Shown piece by piece: positions 1 through 5,751 of a stretch of DNA of 6,763 nucleotides. The notes beneath the pieces were generated by a model. That model had not been told where the DNA came from and ran no database searches. It saw nothing but the letters and a program-made list of their open reading frames with translations. A program made the position numbers and the translations under genes. Origin of the DNA: a bacterium (GTDB taxonomy: Bacteria > Chloroflexota > Dormibacteria > UBA8260 > Bog-877); NCBI GenBank assembly GCA_021791455.1, contig JAJYWM010000055.1, positions 1 through 6,763 on the forward strand, in the 5' to 3' direction. The first letter of the stretch is position 1. Every line of letters begins with the position of its first letter.

Positions 1-12
1 TCTTGAAGTCAA

Positions 13-98
13 TGACCTCAGCTAATAGGTACTATCGACTGCCGCCCGATGCGCAACTTGCAGTTGACCTCAGGAAACCACACCCTGATCTCAGGTCA
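13..98. repeat. three TGACCT half-sites, two forming a bulged inverted repeat
   Basis: TGACCTCAG occurs at 13-21 and again at 65-73, and its inverted core AGGTCA lies at 93-98. The second and third copies can fold as a bulged hairpin: TGACCT (65-70) pairs with AGGTCA (93-98), and CAGG (71-74) pairs with CCTG (84-87), leaving a 9-nt loop and a 5-nt bulge. It lies upstream of the small ORF at 210-533, so an operator or a decayed repeat is possible. There is no T tract, so it is unlikely to be an intrinsic terminator. The role is inferred and weak. Confidence 0.25.
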
Positions 99-209
99 TC
101 CCATTGAGTCCGGAAAGTCCCGCTAGGCGGGCCAGGCCCGGTCACCCACCGCAAGGCTGTGGACGGCACCTGGAGGCGGCGATCGAGGTGCTCAACAGGC
201 AACACTGGG

Positions 210-533
210 ATGGTTGGGGTGGCCGCGGCGTCCACGGTTCGCGCCGTGCTGGAGCGCAGCCTCTACCGCTCCTACGCCGTCGATGAGCTCCGAGCGTCAC
301 CCGGTTCGGTGATCGAGTTGTCTTGCCGTTGCCCGCGTGAAGTTTCCGCGGCCCGCTACCGCGTGCGGGGCGCCAGTCGCCATGTCGGCCATTTAGACCA
401 GGTGCTCAGCGCTGATGAGCTGTGGCTCCAGGTCAGCGAGCCGGTTGCTGGCGGTTGGCCAGTGATCGAGATTGACACCAACGCTGCTGTCGATCTCCCG
501 GGGATCGCCCACTTGATCCGGCGTTCCATGTAG
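210..533 (+). CDS. small hypothetical protein, ~107 aa
   Basis: I do not recognise this protein. It reads MVGVAAASTVRAVLERSLYR at the start and ends at TAG 531-533, with a C-terminal half that looks folded (DQVLSADELWLQVSEP, then GWPVIEIDTN). Third codon positions are mostly G or C over the whole ORF, which supports real coding. No membrane segment or signal peptide is visible. The start is uncertain: ATG 210 has no good Shine-Dalgarno, and the in-frame GTG at 159 has AAGG only 2 nt upstream and adds an unconvincing arginine/serine-rich leader. A different frame just upstream (about 160-232) reads HLEAAIEVLNRQHWDGW with good codon bias, so the true N-terminus may lie there, separated by a frameshift. 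It stands alone, with no gene partner nearby. It could be intact and small, or the remains of a longer gene. Confidence 0.45.
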   Translation: MVGVAAASTVRAVLERSLYRSYAVDELRASPGSVIELSCRCPREVSAARYRVRGASRHVGHLDQVLSADELWLQVSEPVAGGWPVIEIDTNAAVDLPGIAHLIRRSM

Positions 534-620
534 CCCTGAAGCAGTGCCCGACTCGCCGGGTGTCTCGCCGCATGACGAGCCCGCTGCGAACTCTTAGGAC
601 ACCGACGTCGCATGCATGAC

Positions 621-955
621 TCAGGTGATCACGGTGAGGTGCCCTTCGATGACGAAACGTGTCAGCCCGTTGACGGAGCGGGTCCCCTGCATTTCGCTGA
701 TTGCCCTGATTGCGGCCTCTCCGGCTGAGAGGCGCTGTTCCACGCCATCGGCCCCGGACACTACGGCGTTGCCTTCAACAACCGCGAGGACCTGTCGGCC
801 AGTCACTTCATGTCGACCGATGACGCCCCCGGAGTCCAACGGACACAGGCGAGGAAGCCCTGCTCACTTCTGAGCATGGGAACGACGCTGAAGCCGCAGC
901 TCCCATGGTCGGTTACCACCTTGGCGACTTCCGGGACAACCGCGACGACCTTCAC
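621..955 (-). pseudogene. small cupin-domain protein, frameshifted
   Basis: Two overlapping minus-strand frames together spell one small single-domain cupin. The first starts at GTG 955-953 and reads VKVVAVVPEVAKVVTDHGS, then GFSVVPM and CVRWTPG, before stopping early at an in-frame TGA. The second reads GGVIGRHEVTGRQVLAVVEG, VSGADGVEQRLSAGEAA and GLTRFVIEG, and ends at 621. Joining them at WTPG|GVIGRH gives about 111 residues, a normal size for this kind of stand-alone cupin. The join needs one extra base in the C5 run at 826-830 (G run on the coding strand), so a 1-bp deletion is the simplest lesion. Motif 1 keeps the GRHE histidine and the VVEG glycine. In motif 2 the usual 'E-x-H-E-T' stretch reads SEMQGTRS, so a metal-ligand histidine is also gone. 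That favours true decay over a sequencing error. Substrate unknown. Upstream DNA to about 1010 holds no clear promoter. Confidence 0.72.
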
Positions 956-1225
956 CAGGGGAGCCTATCTCTCGTGCCACTCGAGCTAGGCCCAATAGAC
1001 GCGAAGATCTAATGGAACGTCGCTCCGAGGGCCGGCTGCTGCCGCTCGGAGTGGCCGGAGAGGGGCAGGATCGGCCGCTGGCGGTACCCGAGCGGGCCCG
1101 CTTGGACACCGGCAGGGCCAACTGGGGCGCGCGGGCTCACACACCGGGGTCTTTCGGCCCGGCGAGCTGTTTGGGGGATGGCCTTACCGGAGGGGTCTGG
1201 CGCAGCGCTATGACGGGAAGGTCGG
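956..1225. other. stretch with no recognisable gene
   Basis: Open frames exist on both strands (for example a plus-strand frame from 1012), but the translations are Gly/Arg/Pro-rich, resemble nothing I know, and behave like GC-rich noise. A perfect 12-bp palindrome AGCGGGCCCGCT lies at 1091-1102. It has no loop and no T tract, so it is not a terminator. Confidence 0.4.
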
Positions 1226-1393
1226 CTACTGGAGGGCCGGGTCGAGTCGGAAAGACACCTGCAGCCAGGGGGTCCAGGCCAAGATGCGCCATGTAAGGAC
1301 CCGAGCGTCCTTCACGATTTGACGCGGGATCTCGATGAGGGCCTGTCGGAAGGTCCGGAACTCCATTCCGGCCAAGCGCTTGCGCTCGGCATT
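1226..1393 (-). pseudogene. C-terminal transposase fragment (DDE type, IS1380/IS4-like)
   Basis: The last ~55 residues of a minus-strand frame read NAERKRLAG, EFRTFRQALIEIPRQIVKDA, then RVLTWRILAWTPWLQVSF and stop at 1226-1228. This pattern (a basic stretch, an 'AL-x-x-IP-x-x-IV' helix, a basic/aromatic strand, then 'W-x-P-W') resembles the C-terminal tail of DDE transposases of the IS1380/IS4 kind. No catalytic DDE residues are present, and the same frame further upstream (to 1501) does not look like transposase. I see no terminal inverted repeats or target-site duplication. It is therefore at most a relic. Family assignment is from memory of the tail pattern and is tentative; a small unrelated ORF is the alternative. 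Confidence 0.38.
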
Positions 1394-1652
1394 GTGGCGC
1401 CGAGCCTGGCGGCGGAGACCGGCAGGTAGAGGACGCACCAAGCCTTCAGCGTCCAGGCCAAGGACGCCCTCACCACTCAGCGGCCGCCCTCTCTCGGTCA
1501 TCTGCCTTCCGCCTGATTGACCCGCTCATCATGCCAACCAGTTGTCCACCGAAATCGTGGACCTGATCGGGCGAGTAAGAGGTACACTAACACTTTTGGT
1601 CTCAAAATTGCACTTCCATCTCCCAATTGGACAGAGGGCGCGAAGGGGTAAG
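1394..1652. promoter_or_regulatory. intergenic leader upstream of the BAAT-family lipoprotein gene
   Basis: No convincing gene is seen here. Base composition becomes clearly more AT-rich at about 1583-1630, as expected of a promoter region. TACACT at 1583-1588 fits an actinobacterial -10 (TANNNT), but no good -35 lies 16-18 bp upstream. An AAGGGG purine run at 1643-1648 stands 4 nt before GTG 1653 and is a plausible ribosome binding site. Confidence 0.3.
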
Positions 1653-3011
1653 GTGCGCCCGTGCGTCATGGTCCGAACCCTACCCCTTGAGACGACGACG
1701 GACTTGATTGCCGTGGGGACCGGATCGCAGCGACGTCATATGGTGCGCGATTTGGGTGCGGTGGCCATGGCATCGATGATTGCCACGAGCGTGCTCTCGG
1801 CATGTGGGCCTGTAGTCTCTCATACACCAACGCGAGTGCGCGTCCAAGTCCGACCTAGGGAATCCCTTGTAGATCAGCCACTATCTGTCGTCATCACGGG
1901 TTTGCGTGCTGGTCAGGACGTCAGAGTCGCCGTTACCTCGGTGGATGCGGACGGAGTGCAATGGGCTTCGAATGCGCGATTTCGCTGCGTGACCCGAGGA
2001 ACGGTGGACCTAGCTACCAGCCCATCGCTTGGAGGCAGTTACATCGGTCTTGATCCCATGGGAATTATTTCAGCGATGACGCCTGTTGGCCACCGGGCGA
2101 CGGCATACTTCTGGGGGTTCAAGGAGAATCTGTTTCGACTGACGGTCTATGTAGGCGGCCGCGCCGTAGCAGTCACCTCGTTCGAGCGGCGAGCCGTCGC
2201 ACTCGGGGTTACCATTCACGCCGAGACACTGGCTGCGGAGGGGTTCATCGGTCAGTATTGGGCACCCCCGAAGAGTCGCTCGCGCGGCACGGCGGTCATC
2301 GAGTTCGGAGGGTCAGAGGGCGGACTCGACGGGCAACTACTCGGAGCGGCTCTCGCATCGATAGGCTACCCCACCTTGGACGTCGCCTACTTTGGCGAGC
2401 CGGGGCTACCCCGTACGCTGTCACACATCCCGCTGGAGTACTTCGCCGGAGCTGTCAAGTGGCTTGGTGCGCAACCGGGGGTGAGTCATCAGAAGATTTT
2501 TGTACTCGGTGGCTCGCGCGGAAGCGAGGCGGCGCTATTGCTCGGCGTGTACTACCCTGCGCTGGTTCACGGCGTGATCGCCGTTTCCCCAAGCAACGTG
2601 GCTCTGTGCTCCTATCCGTCCTGCAGTGGCCCAGCCTGGACCCTTCATGGAAGAGCCCTTCCGTATACGACCCAGTTCAATGACCCCGCTCCCACAGACA
2701 ATCCCCAGGCGGTGATCCCGGTCCAAAACATCAAGGGGCCGATTTTCCTAGCCTGTGGGGGCGACGACCGCGTTTGGGACTCGTGCGCCTATGCCCGAGC
2801 GATTATGGCACGCCTTTCGGCTCGCCACAATGCGTACACGCATGTGCTCTATTCCTACCCCACGGCTGGGCATGGGATTGATACCCTGGTTCCCTATGAA
2901 CCCGTGAGAGTAACTGCAGGGACTGAAGATCTTCTTGGGGCGGCCTCGCAATCCAACCAGATTGCAGAAGCTGAATTGTGGCCCCACGTACTCTCCTTTC
3001 TGGCCGCCTAA
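1653..3011 (+). CDS. exported BAAT / acyl-CoA thioesterase-family lipoprotein
   Basis: Two-domain alpha/beta hydrolase of the acyl-CoA thioesterase / bile acid-CoA:amino acid N-acyltransferase family, about 452 aa from this start. Residues 1-51 form an export signal: an n-region with QRRHMV (R27, R28), which fits the Tat pattern, then a hydrophobic run ending in the lipobox LSAC with C51 to be lipidated. Residues ~60-185 match the family's beta-sandwich N-domain, including YIGLDPMGIISAM. Residues ~195-448 are the hydrolase domain: nucleophile S288 in GGSRG, acid D372 in GGDDRVWDS, and H407 in YPTAGHGI. Animal BAAT uses Cys as nucleophile; Ser is typical of the thioesterases. GTG 1653 is chosen for the AAGGGG run 4 nt upstream; ATG 1668 and ATG 1740 (22-residue signal, without RR) are alternatives, and the frame also opens at TTG 1542. 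An extracytoplasmic location makes acyl-CoA an unlikely substrate, so an ester or thioester outside the membrane is inferred. It has no operon partner. Confidence 0.85.
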   Translation: MRPCVMVRTLPLETTTDLIAVGTGSQRRHMVRDLGAVAMASMIATSVLSACGPVVSHTPTRVRVQVRPRESLVDQPLSVVITGLRAGQDVRVAVTSVDADGVQWASNARFRCVTRGTVDLATSPSLGGSYIGLDPMGIISAMTPVGHRATAYFWGFKENLFRLTVYVGGRAVAVTSFERRAVALGVTIHAETLAAEGFIGQYWAPPKSRSRGTAVIEFGGSEGGLDGQLLGAALASIGYPTLDVAYFGEPGLPRTLSHIPLEYFAGAVKWLGAQPGVSHQKIFVLGGSRGSEAALLLGVYYPALVHGVIAVSPSNVALCSYPSCSGPAWTLHGRALPYTTQFNDPAPTDNPQAVIPVQNIKGPIFLACGGDDRVWDSCAYARAIMARLSARHNAYTHVLYSYPTAGHGIDTLVPYEPVRVTAGTEDLLGAASQSNQIAEAELWPHVLSFLAA

Positions 3012-3033
3012 GCGGTGTGCATCGCGCGTTCTG

Positions 3034-3384
3034 ACCGCGTCGCAACAACCGTCCGAAATTAGAATCAGCGAATGCCTCACCGCGAGCATTCATTTCAGAA
3101 CGACGGCCGCTGTCCACAATGCGGCTTCGGTCCAACATCAGAATGCAATCTGCGTCTATCACTGTGGAGAGGCGATGGGCTATCACCAGATTGGTGCAAG
3201 ATCCCATAGGTCGGCGCAATGATCCGCGTATCTCGGCCGCCCTCTCCGCATCGACCCCACTTCTCGCTTCATCCAACCTCAGCACCTTCGGACTCCTTCG
3301 AGCGGCCCGGGCTAGTGCCAACAGCTGCCGCTTGAGTAACTGACCCGCCTTCCTGGAAGAAATTTCCACTGGCTTGACAAATCC
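3034..3384 (-). pseudogene. ABC-exporter ATPase domain, C-terminal remnant
   Basis: This minus-strand stretch translates to the second half of an ABC-exporter nucleotide-binding domain: RQLLALARAARRSP after the signature, Walker B KVLRLDEA (3285-3265) with the catalytic Glu, a D-loop-like SGVDAE, and the H-loop NLVIAHRLST (His at 3177-3175), then DADCILMLDRSRIVDSG. Walker A, the Q-loop and the membrane domain are missing, because the homology stops near 3384, where the next gene's promoter begins. The LSGGQ signature is also damaged. The Walker B frame reads SSRKAGQLLKRQ, whereas a neighbouring frame ending near 3329 reads SYSSG, as expected just before GQRQLLALAR, so a deletion of a few bases is likely. 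The reading frame runs on past the usual end of such domains into the antisense of the BAAT gene. It is a non-functional relic of a multidrug/lipid-type exporter; substrate cannot be told. Confidence 0.8.
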
Positions 3385-3404
3385 TCGCCTGCCGGCTCTT
3401 AACT
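3374..3404 (+). promoter_or_regulatory. candidate promoter for the 3414 lipoprotein gene
   Basis: A consensus -35 hexamer TTGACA lies at 3374-3379. The best -10 candidates are TTAACT at 3399-3404 (19-bp spacing) or TCTTAA at 3397-3402 (17 bp), both imperfect. The start codon follows 9 nt after TTAACT, so the leader would be very short. The box overlaps the edge of the ABC relic, so the promoter marks where that homology ends. Confidence 0.4.
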
Positions 3405-3413
3405 GCAGAGGCA

Positions 3414-3914
3414 ATGGAGTTCCCGGACTGCCGTATCCTCTGGAATCGGGACCACCCGCAGCTGGGGCGAGCCGTCATCTCGGGGCTCCGGAGCGCCAAG
3501 GTGGGGTTGCTGACGTGTGGTGTAGTGGTGATGGGCCTGGCTGGGTGCGGGGCGACCTCGGGCGCTCCGCCAACCGTCGTCTGCGGCCGCGTCCTTAGCC
3601 GGTCGGAGGCTGGCATTGAGGTCTACACCATCTGGGGTCGAGGCGCTCATGGGGTCGTCCGATACCCCACGGTGGGCAATGTTATGTATGTGCAAGTAGC
3701 CAGGGGCTGCTCAACCGGTAGTGAGGTGCAAATTCGGCCTGCCGGACTTCTGCGCGTTGTAAAGTCGGTTCGGGCTCGAGATGGACGCTTCGTCGTGGTG
3801 GTCGTGAAGCAAGTCCGTCCGGGCTTGGCCACGATCACAGCGACGCACGGCGGGCGCAAGATTGGCGCGATCAGAGTCGAGCTGCTACCGGAGCCTCCGC
3901 CCCCGTCTCCATAG
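3414..3914 (+). CDS. putative exported lipoprotein, unknown function
   Basis: A 166-aa secreted lipoprotein of a family I do not recognise. The first 45 residues make a lipoprotein signal: an n-region with R25 and K29, hydrophobic VGLLTCGVVVMGLAGC, and lipobox LAGC with C45. The mature part (~120 aa) is rich in beta-prone residues (YTIWGRG, VGNVMYVQVARGC, RFVVVVVKQVRPGLATITAT) and ends in a proline-rich tail EPPPPSP. This suggests one small Ig-like or chagasin-like beta domain; that is inference from pattern only. Two mature cysteines (in VVCGRV and ARGCSTG) could form a disulfide. ATG 3414 has AGAGG only 2 nt upstream. GTG 3501, with GGAG 7 nt upstream, is an alternative but would remove both positive charges of the signal. 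It lies on the same strand as the BAAT-family lipoprotein but 400 bp away with its own promoter candidate, so it is probably not co-transcribed. Confidence 0.7.
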   Translation: MEFPDCRILWNRDHPQLGRAVISGLRSAKVGLLTCGVVVMGLAGCGATSGAPPTVVCGRVLSRSEAGIEVYTIWGRGAHGVVRYPTVGNVMYVQVARGCSTGSEVQIRPAGLLRVVKSVRARDGRFVVVVVKQVRPGLATITATHGGRKIGAIRVELLPEPPPPSP

Positions 3915-4387
3915 GGGCCTTAGGCTCGCCCAGCTGCCCTGGAGGATCTGCCCAAGAGTGGGCTGAACGTGGATGGGTGGATCTGCGCCTCCGCCGCCAA
4001 CCGCCCCGCACTCCAACGCTTCGGTCAAGAGGTGCCCCTACCCACCTGGCCGACTCAAGCGTGTCATCAGCCGGGTCATCACCGCGAACGGCAGGGGGAA
4101 GCAGTGGGGGAGTGAAGGGATGGCACGGAGAGCGTGGGGGTCAGCGGCATACGAACACCAGGGAGAGGGTGCTGACTCGGGATCTCCTCCTAGGGCCTTC
4201 GATGGGTGCCGTAAGCCGGGCCCGGCGTAGCCCGATGGGTATTGCTGGTCGGAGTGGCCCAGCACGGGAGCGGAGCGTCCGGCGAGTCCCGGGATGGCGT
4301 CGCCGTAGACAGATGGGAAGGTGCCGTGGACGCCTTCCCTTCCCATCGACACCTAGGGTGGTCGCTGTAGGCTGGTGGGGGGGCAGG
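3915..4387. other. non-coding stretch upstream of the integrase
   Basis: About 470 bp with no gene I can support. All six frames give low-complexity Arg/Gly/Pro/Ser translations that resemble no excisionase, regulator or transposase. No tRNA-like sequence and no duplicated segment suggesting an att core was found by eye. It does contain an inverted repeat (4312-4347) and a run of seven G (4377-4383). Because it flanks an integrase, it is the natural place for integrase arm sites or an attachment site, but none can be named from sequence alone. Confidence 0.5.
4312..4347. repeat. inverted repeat upstream of the integrase
   Basis: GATGGGAAGG (4312-4321) is perfectly complemented by CCTTCCCATC (4338-4347) across a 16-nt spacer. 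Because the right side contains CCTTCCC twice, a second fold is possible: GGGAAGGTG (4315-4323) with CGCCTTCCC (4331-4339), 9 pairs including one G-T, with a 7-nt loop. No T tract follows, so it is unlikely to be a terminator. It sits 77 bp before the integrase start; an integrase or excisionase binding site or an RNA switch is conceivable but unproven. Confidence 0.45.
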
Positions 4388-4417
4388 TTGTCGGCGGTCG
4401 CCGAACGGACATAGAGT
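4388..4417 (+). promoter_or_regulatory. integrase promoter, probably leaderless
   Basis: TTGTCG (4388-4393) and TAGAGT (4412-4417) are separated by 18 bp and fit -35 and actinobacterial -10 (TANNNT) boxes. The -10 ends 6 nt before ATG 4424, so transcription should begin at or next to the start codon. No Shine-Dalgarno precedes the ATG, consistent with a leaderless mRNA, which is common in actinobacteria. Confidence 0.5.
4391..4404. promoter_or_regulatory. palindromic operator candidate in the integrase promoter
   Basis: TCGGCG (4391-4396), GT, CGCCGA (4399-4404) is a perfect inverted repeat with 6-bp arms. It overlaps the last bases of the -35 box and fills much of the spacer, where a bound dimeric repressor would block RNA polymerase. 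The regulator is not in this window. Short palindromes also arise by chance in GC-rich DNA; the position is what makes it notable. Confidence 0.4.
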
Positions 4418-4423
4418 CTGGAT

Positions 4424-5620
4424 ATGAAGGGCAGAGTCGGACGCCGAGGCAATCACGAGGGCAGTATTTCAAAGCGCCAAGACGGGCGCTGGCTCGCCCA
4501 AGTAAGCCTACCGGACGGCAGGCGGAGGTCAGCCTACGCCCGCACTCGCGACGCGGCGGCTCTGGCTCTGCAGAGGCTCCAGCGCGAGGCCGCGTCAGGG
4601 TTGCCAGCTCCGCCAGAGCGTCTCACCGTGGGAACCTTCTGCAGCCAGTGGCTGGAGCAAGTCACTCCACGGCCGCGCGAGAGTACGGCCCGAAGGTACC
4701 GTCAGCTGGTCACCCTCCAGATCCTCCCGACTTGGGGGCGCACTCGGCTTCGCAGCCTGTCGCCTCAGGAGGTCGAAGTCGGACTGGCGGCCCTCCGCGC
4801 CGCTGGGATGTCCCCTAGAACGTGTGCGCACGTGCGCGCAGTCATGCGAGCGGCTCTGCACGATGGCCAGCGGTGGGGCCTCTTAGCCAGCAACAGCGCC
4901 GCCCTCGCGTCGGCGCCTCGAGTCTCTCACACGGCTCCTCGCGTTCTAACCCCATCGGAGGCACACGCTGTCCTGGGAGCACTGGAGGACGCCTCCCTGC
5001 ACCGCCTGGCGTTGCTCGCGATTCACACCGGCCTACGGCAAGGTGAGCTGCTCGGCCTGCGGTGGCAGGATGTCGACTTGCACCATCGAGAGCTGCATGT
5101 CACCCAGTCCCTCCAGCGGATCGAGGGCGAGTACCGGCTGGTGGAAGTCAAGTCAACCAGCTCTCGACGGACCATCCCGCTCACCGGGGCGGCCGCAGTC
5201 GCGCTTAGAGAGGAGCGAGACTCTCAAGCTCACGCCCGGGCTTCCGCTGGTGCGCGGTGGCTGGAGCCTCTTCCAGATTTGGTATTCACGACCCGGTTGG
5301 GACGACCGCGCAATGGCACGGCGATCACGCACAGCCTCGAGACATCACTGGAGCGGTCTTCCATTCCAGTGATCCGCTGGCACCACCTCAGGCACGCCTA
5401 CGCGGGCCTGATGCTGGGTTCGGGCGCGGACCTTGCGACCGTCAGCCACCTTCTGGGGCATACGAGCGTGGCTCTTACCGCCAGCACTTACGCGGGACTG
5501 CTGCCGAGTCTCAAGCGCCAGGCCGCAGAGCAGCTCGGACATCTACTTGATCCGCCCGAGGGTACGCTCGAGAGCGTCACTGAGGTTGCACCTGCCCCTC
5601 GAGCTGAACCATCTCTATAG
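4424..5620 (+). CDS. site-specific tyrosine recombinase (phage-type integrase)
   Basis: A 398-aa tyrosine recombinase that should cut and rejoin DNA at attachment sites via a covalent 3'-phosphotyrosine. Residues ~11-60 (HEGSISKRQDGRWLAQVSLP...) form an AP2-like, arm-type DNA-binding domain. Residues ~68-165 are the SAM-like core-binding domain (TFCSQWLEQVTPR; STARRYRQLV). Residues ~172-375 are the catalytic domain: R205 in HTGLRQGELLGLRW, K243 in VKSTSSRRTIPL, H320 and R323 in HHLRHAYA, H346 in LLGHTS, and nucleophile Y356 in STYAGLL. All are intact and the length is typical of actinophage and integrative-element integrases, so the gene is probably functional. ATG 4424 is chosen because it opens just before the conserved N-terminal domain and fits the leaderless promoter. 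No excisionase, replication or conjugation gene is adjacent, so it may belong to a reduced element or one extending beyond the window. Confidence 0.95.
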   Translation: MKGRVGRRGNHEGSISKRQDGRWLAQVSLPDGRRRSAYARTRDAAALALQRLQREAASGLPAPPERLTVGTFCSQWLEQVTPRPRESTARRYRQLVTLQILPTWGRTRLRSLSPQEVEVGLAALRAAGMSPRTCAHVRAVMRAALHDGQRWGLLASNSAALASAPRVSHTAPRVLTPSEAHAVLGALEDASLHRLALLAIHTGLRQGELLGLRWQDVDLHHRELHVTQSLQRIEGEYRLVEVKSTSSRRTIPLTGAAAVALREERDSQAHARASAGARWLEPLPDLVFTTRLGRPRNGTAITHSLETSLERSSIPVIRWHHLRHAYAGLMLGSGADLATVSHLLGHTSVALTASTYAGLLPSLKRQAAEQLGHLLDPPEGTLESVTEVAPAPRAEPSL

Positions 5621-5643
5621 GGCGCGCCGACCAGACCTGGAAT

Positions 5644-5672
5644 TTGACACCGGCCGTCTATAGCTGCATCAT
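5644..5672 (+). promoter_or_regulatory. promoter of the duplicated-domain gene
   Basis: A consensus TTGACA (5644-5649) is followed after 17 bp by CATCAT (5667-5672), which matches four of six -10 positions. Transcription would start near 5679, giving a 5' leader of about 70 nt before GTG 5752. It begins 23 bp after the integrase stop, so the downstream gene appears to have its own promoter. Confidence 0.5.
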
Positions 5673-5687
5673 GGCGACGTCCCGTGA

Positions 5688-5701
5688 GCGACAACTGTCG
5701 C
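5688..5701. promoter_or_regulatory. palindrome just downstream of the promoter
   Basis: GCGACA, AC, TGTCGC is a perfect inverted repeat with 6-bp arms. It lies about 10-20 bp after the expected transcription start, a position where a repressor could block initiation or elongation. An alternative pairing, GAGCG (5686-5690) with CGCTC (5701-5705), makes a short hairpin. No T tract follows, so it is not an integrase terminator. Confidence 0.35.
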
Positions 5702-5740
5702 GCTCGCGGTGACGATGAACGGGCCCCGATTCGGTATCGG

Positions 5741-5746
5741 AAGGAG
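5741..5746 (+). promoter_or_regulatory. ribosome binding site AAGGAG
   Basis: AAGGAG, extended as GGAAGGAG from 5739, stands 5 nt before GTG 5752. It is the strongest Shine-Dalgarno in the window and fixes the start of the downstream gene. Confidence 0.75.
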
Positions 5747-5751
5747 TCGGA

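Noticed and set aside
1091..1102. Perfect 12-bp palindrome AGCGGGCCCGCT
   Set aside because: It has no loop, no neighbouring promoter or gene start, and is easily formed by chance in GC-rich DNA.
2803..3033. Extension of the ABC relic's frame into the BAAT gene
   Set aside because: Homology to ABC ATPases ends around 3034; the rest is antisense to the strongly supported BAAT-family coding sequence.
3914..3932. Possible terminator hairpin after the 3414 lipoprotein gene
   Set aside because: Pairing is short and interrupted (GCC-TTA-GGC with a bulge) and there is no T run.
4377..4383. Run of seven G before the integrase promoter (possible G-quadruplex or slippage site)
   Set aside because: A single G run without the other three tracts needed for a quadruplex, and outside any coding region, so slippage would have no evident effect.
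3977..4414. Long plus-strand open frames and antisense frames (4038-4352, 4141-4452) before the integrase
   Set aside because: Translations are Arg/Gly/Pro/Ser-rich with no recognisable motif, overlap each other in several frames, and lack ribosome sites; they are expected by chance at this GC content.
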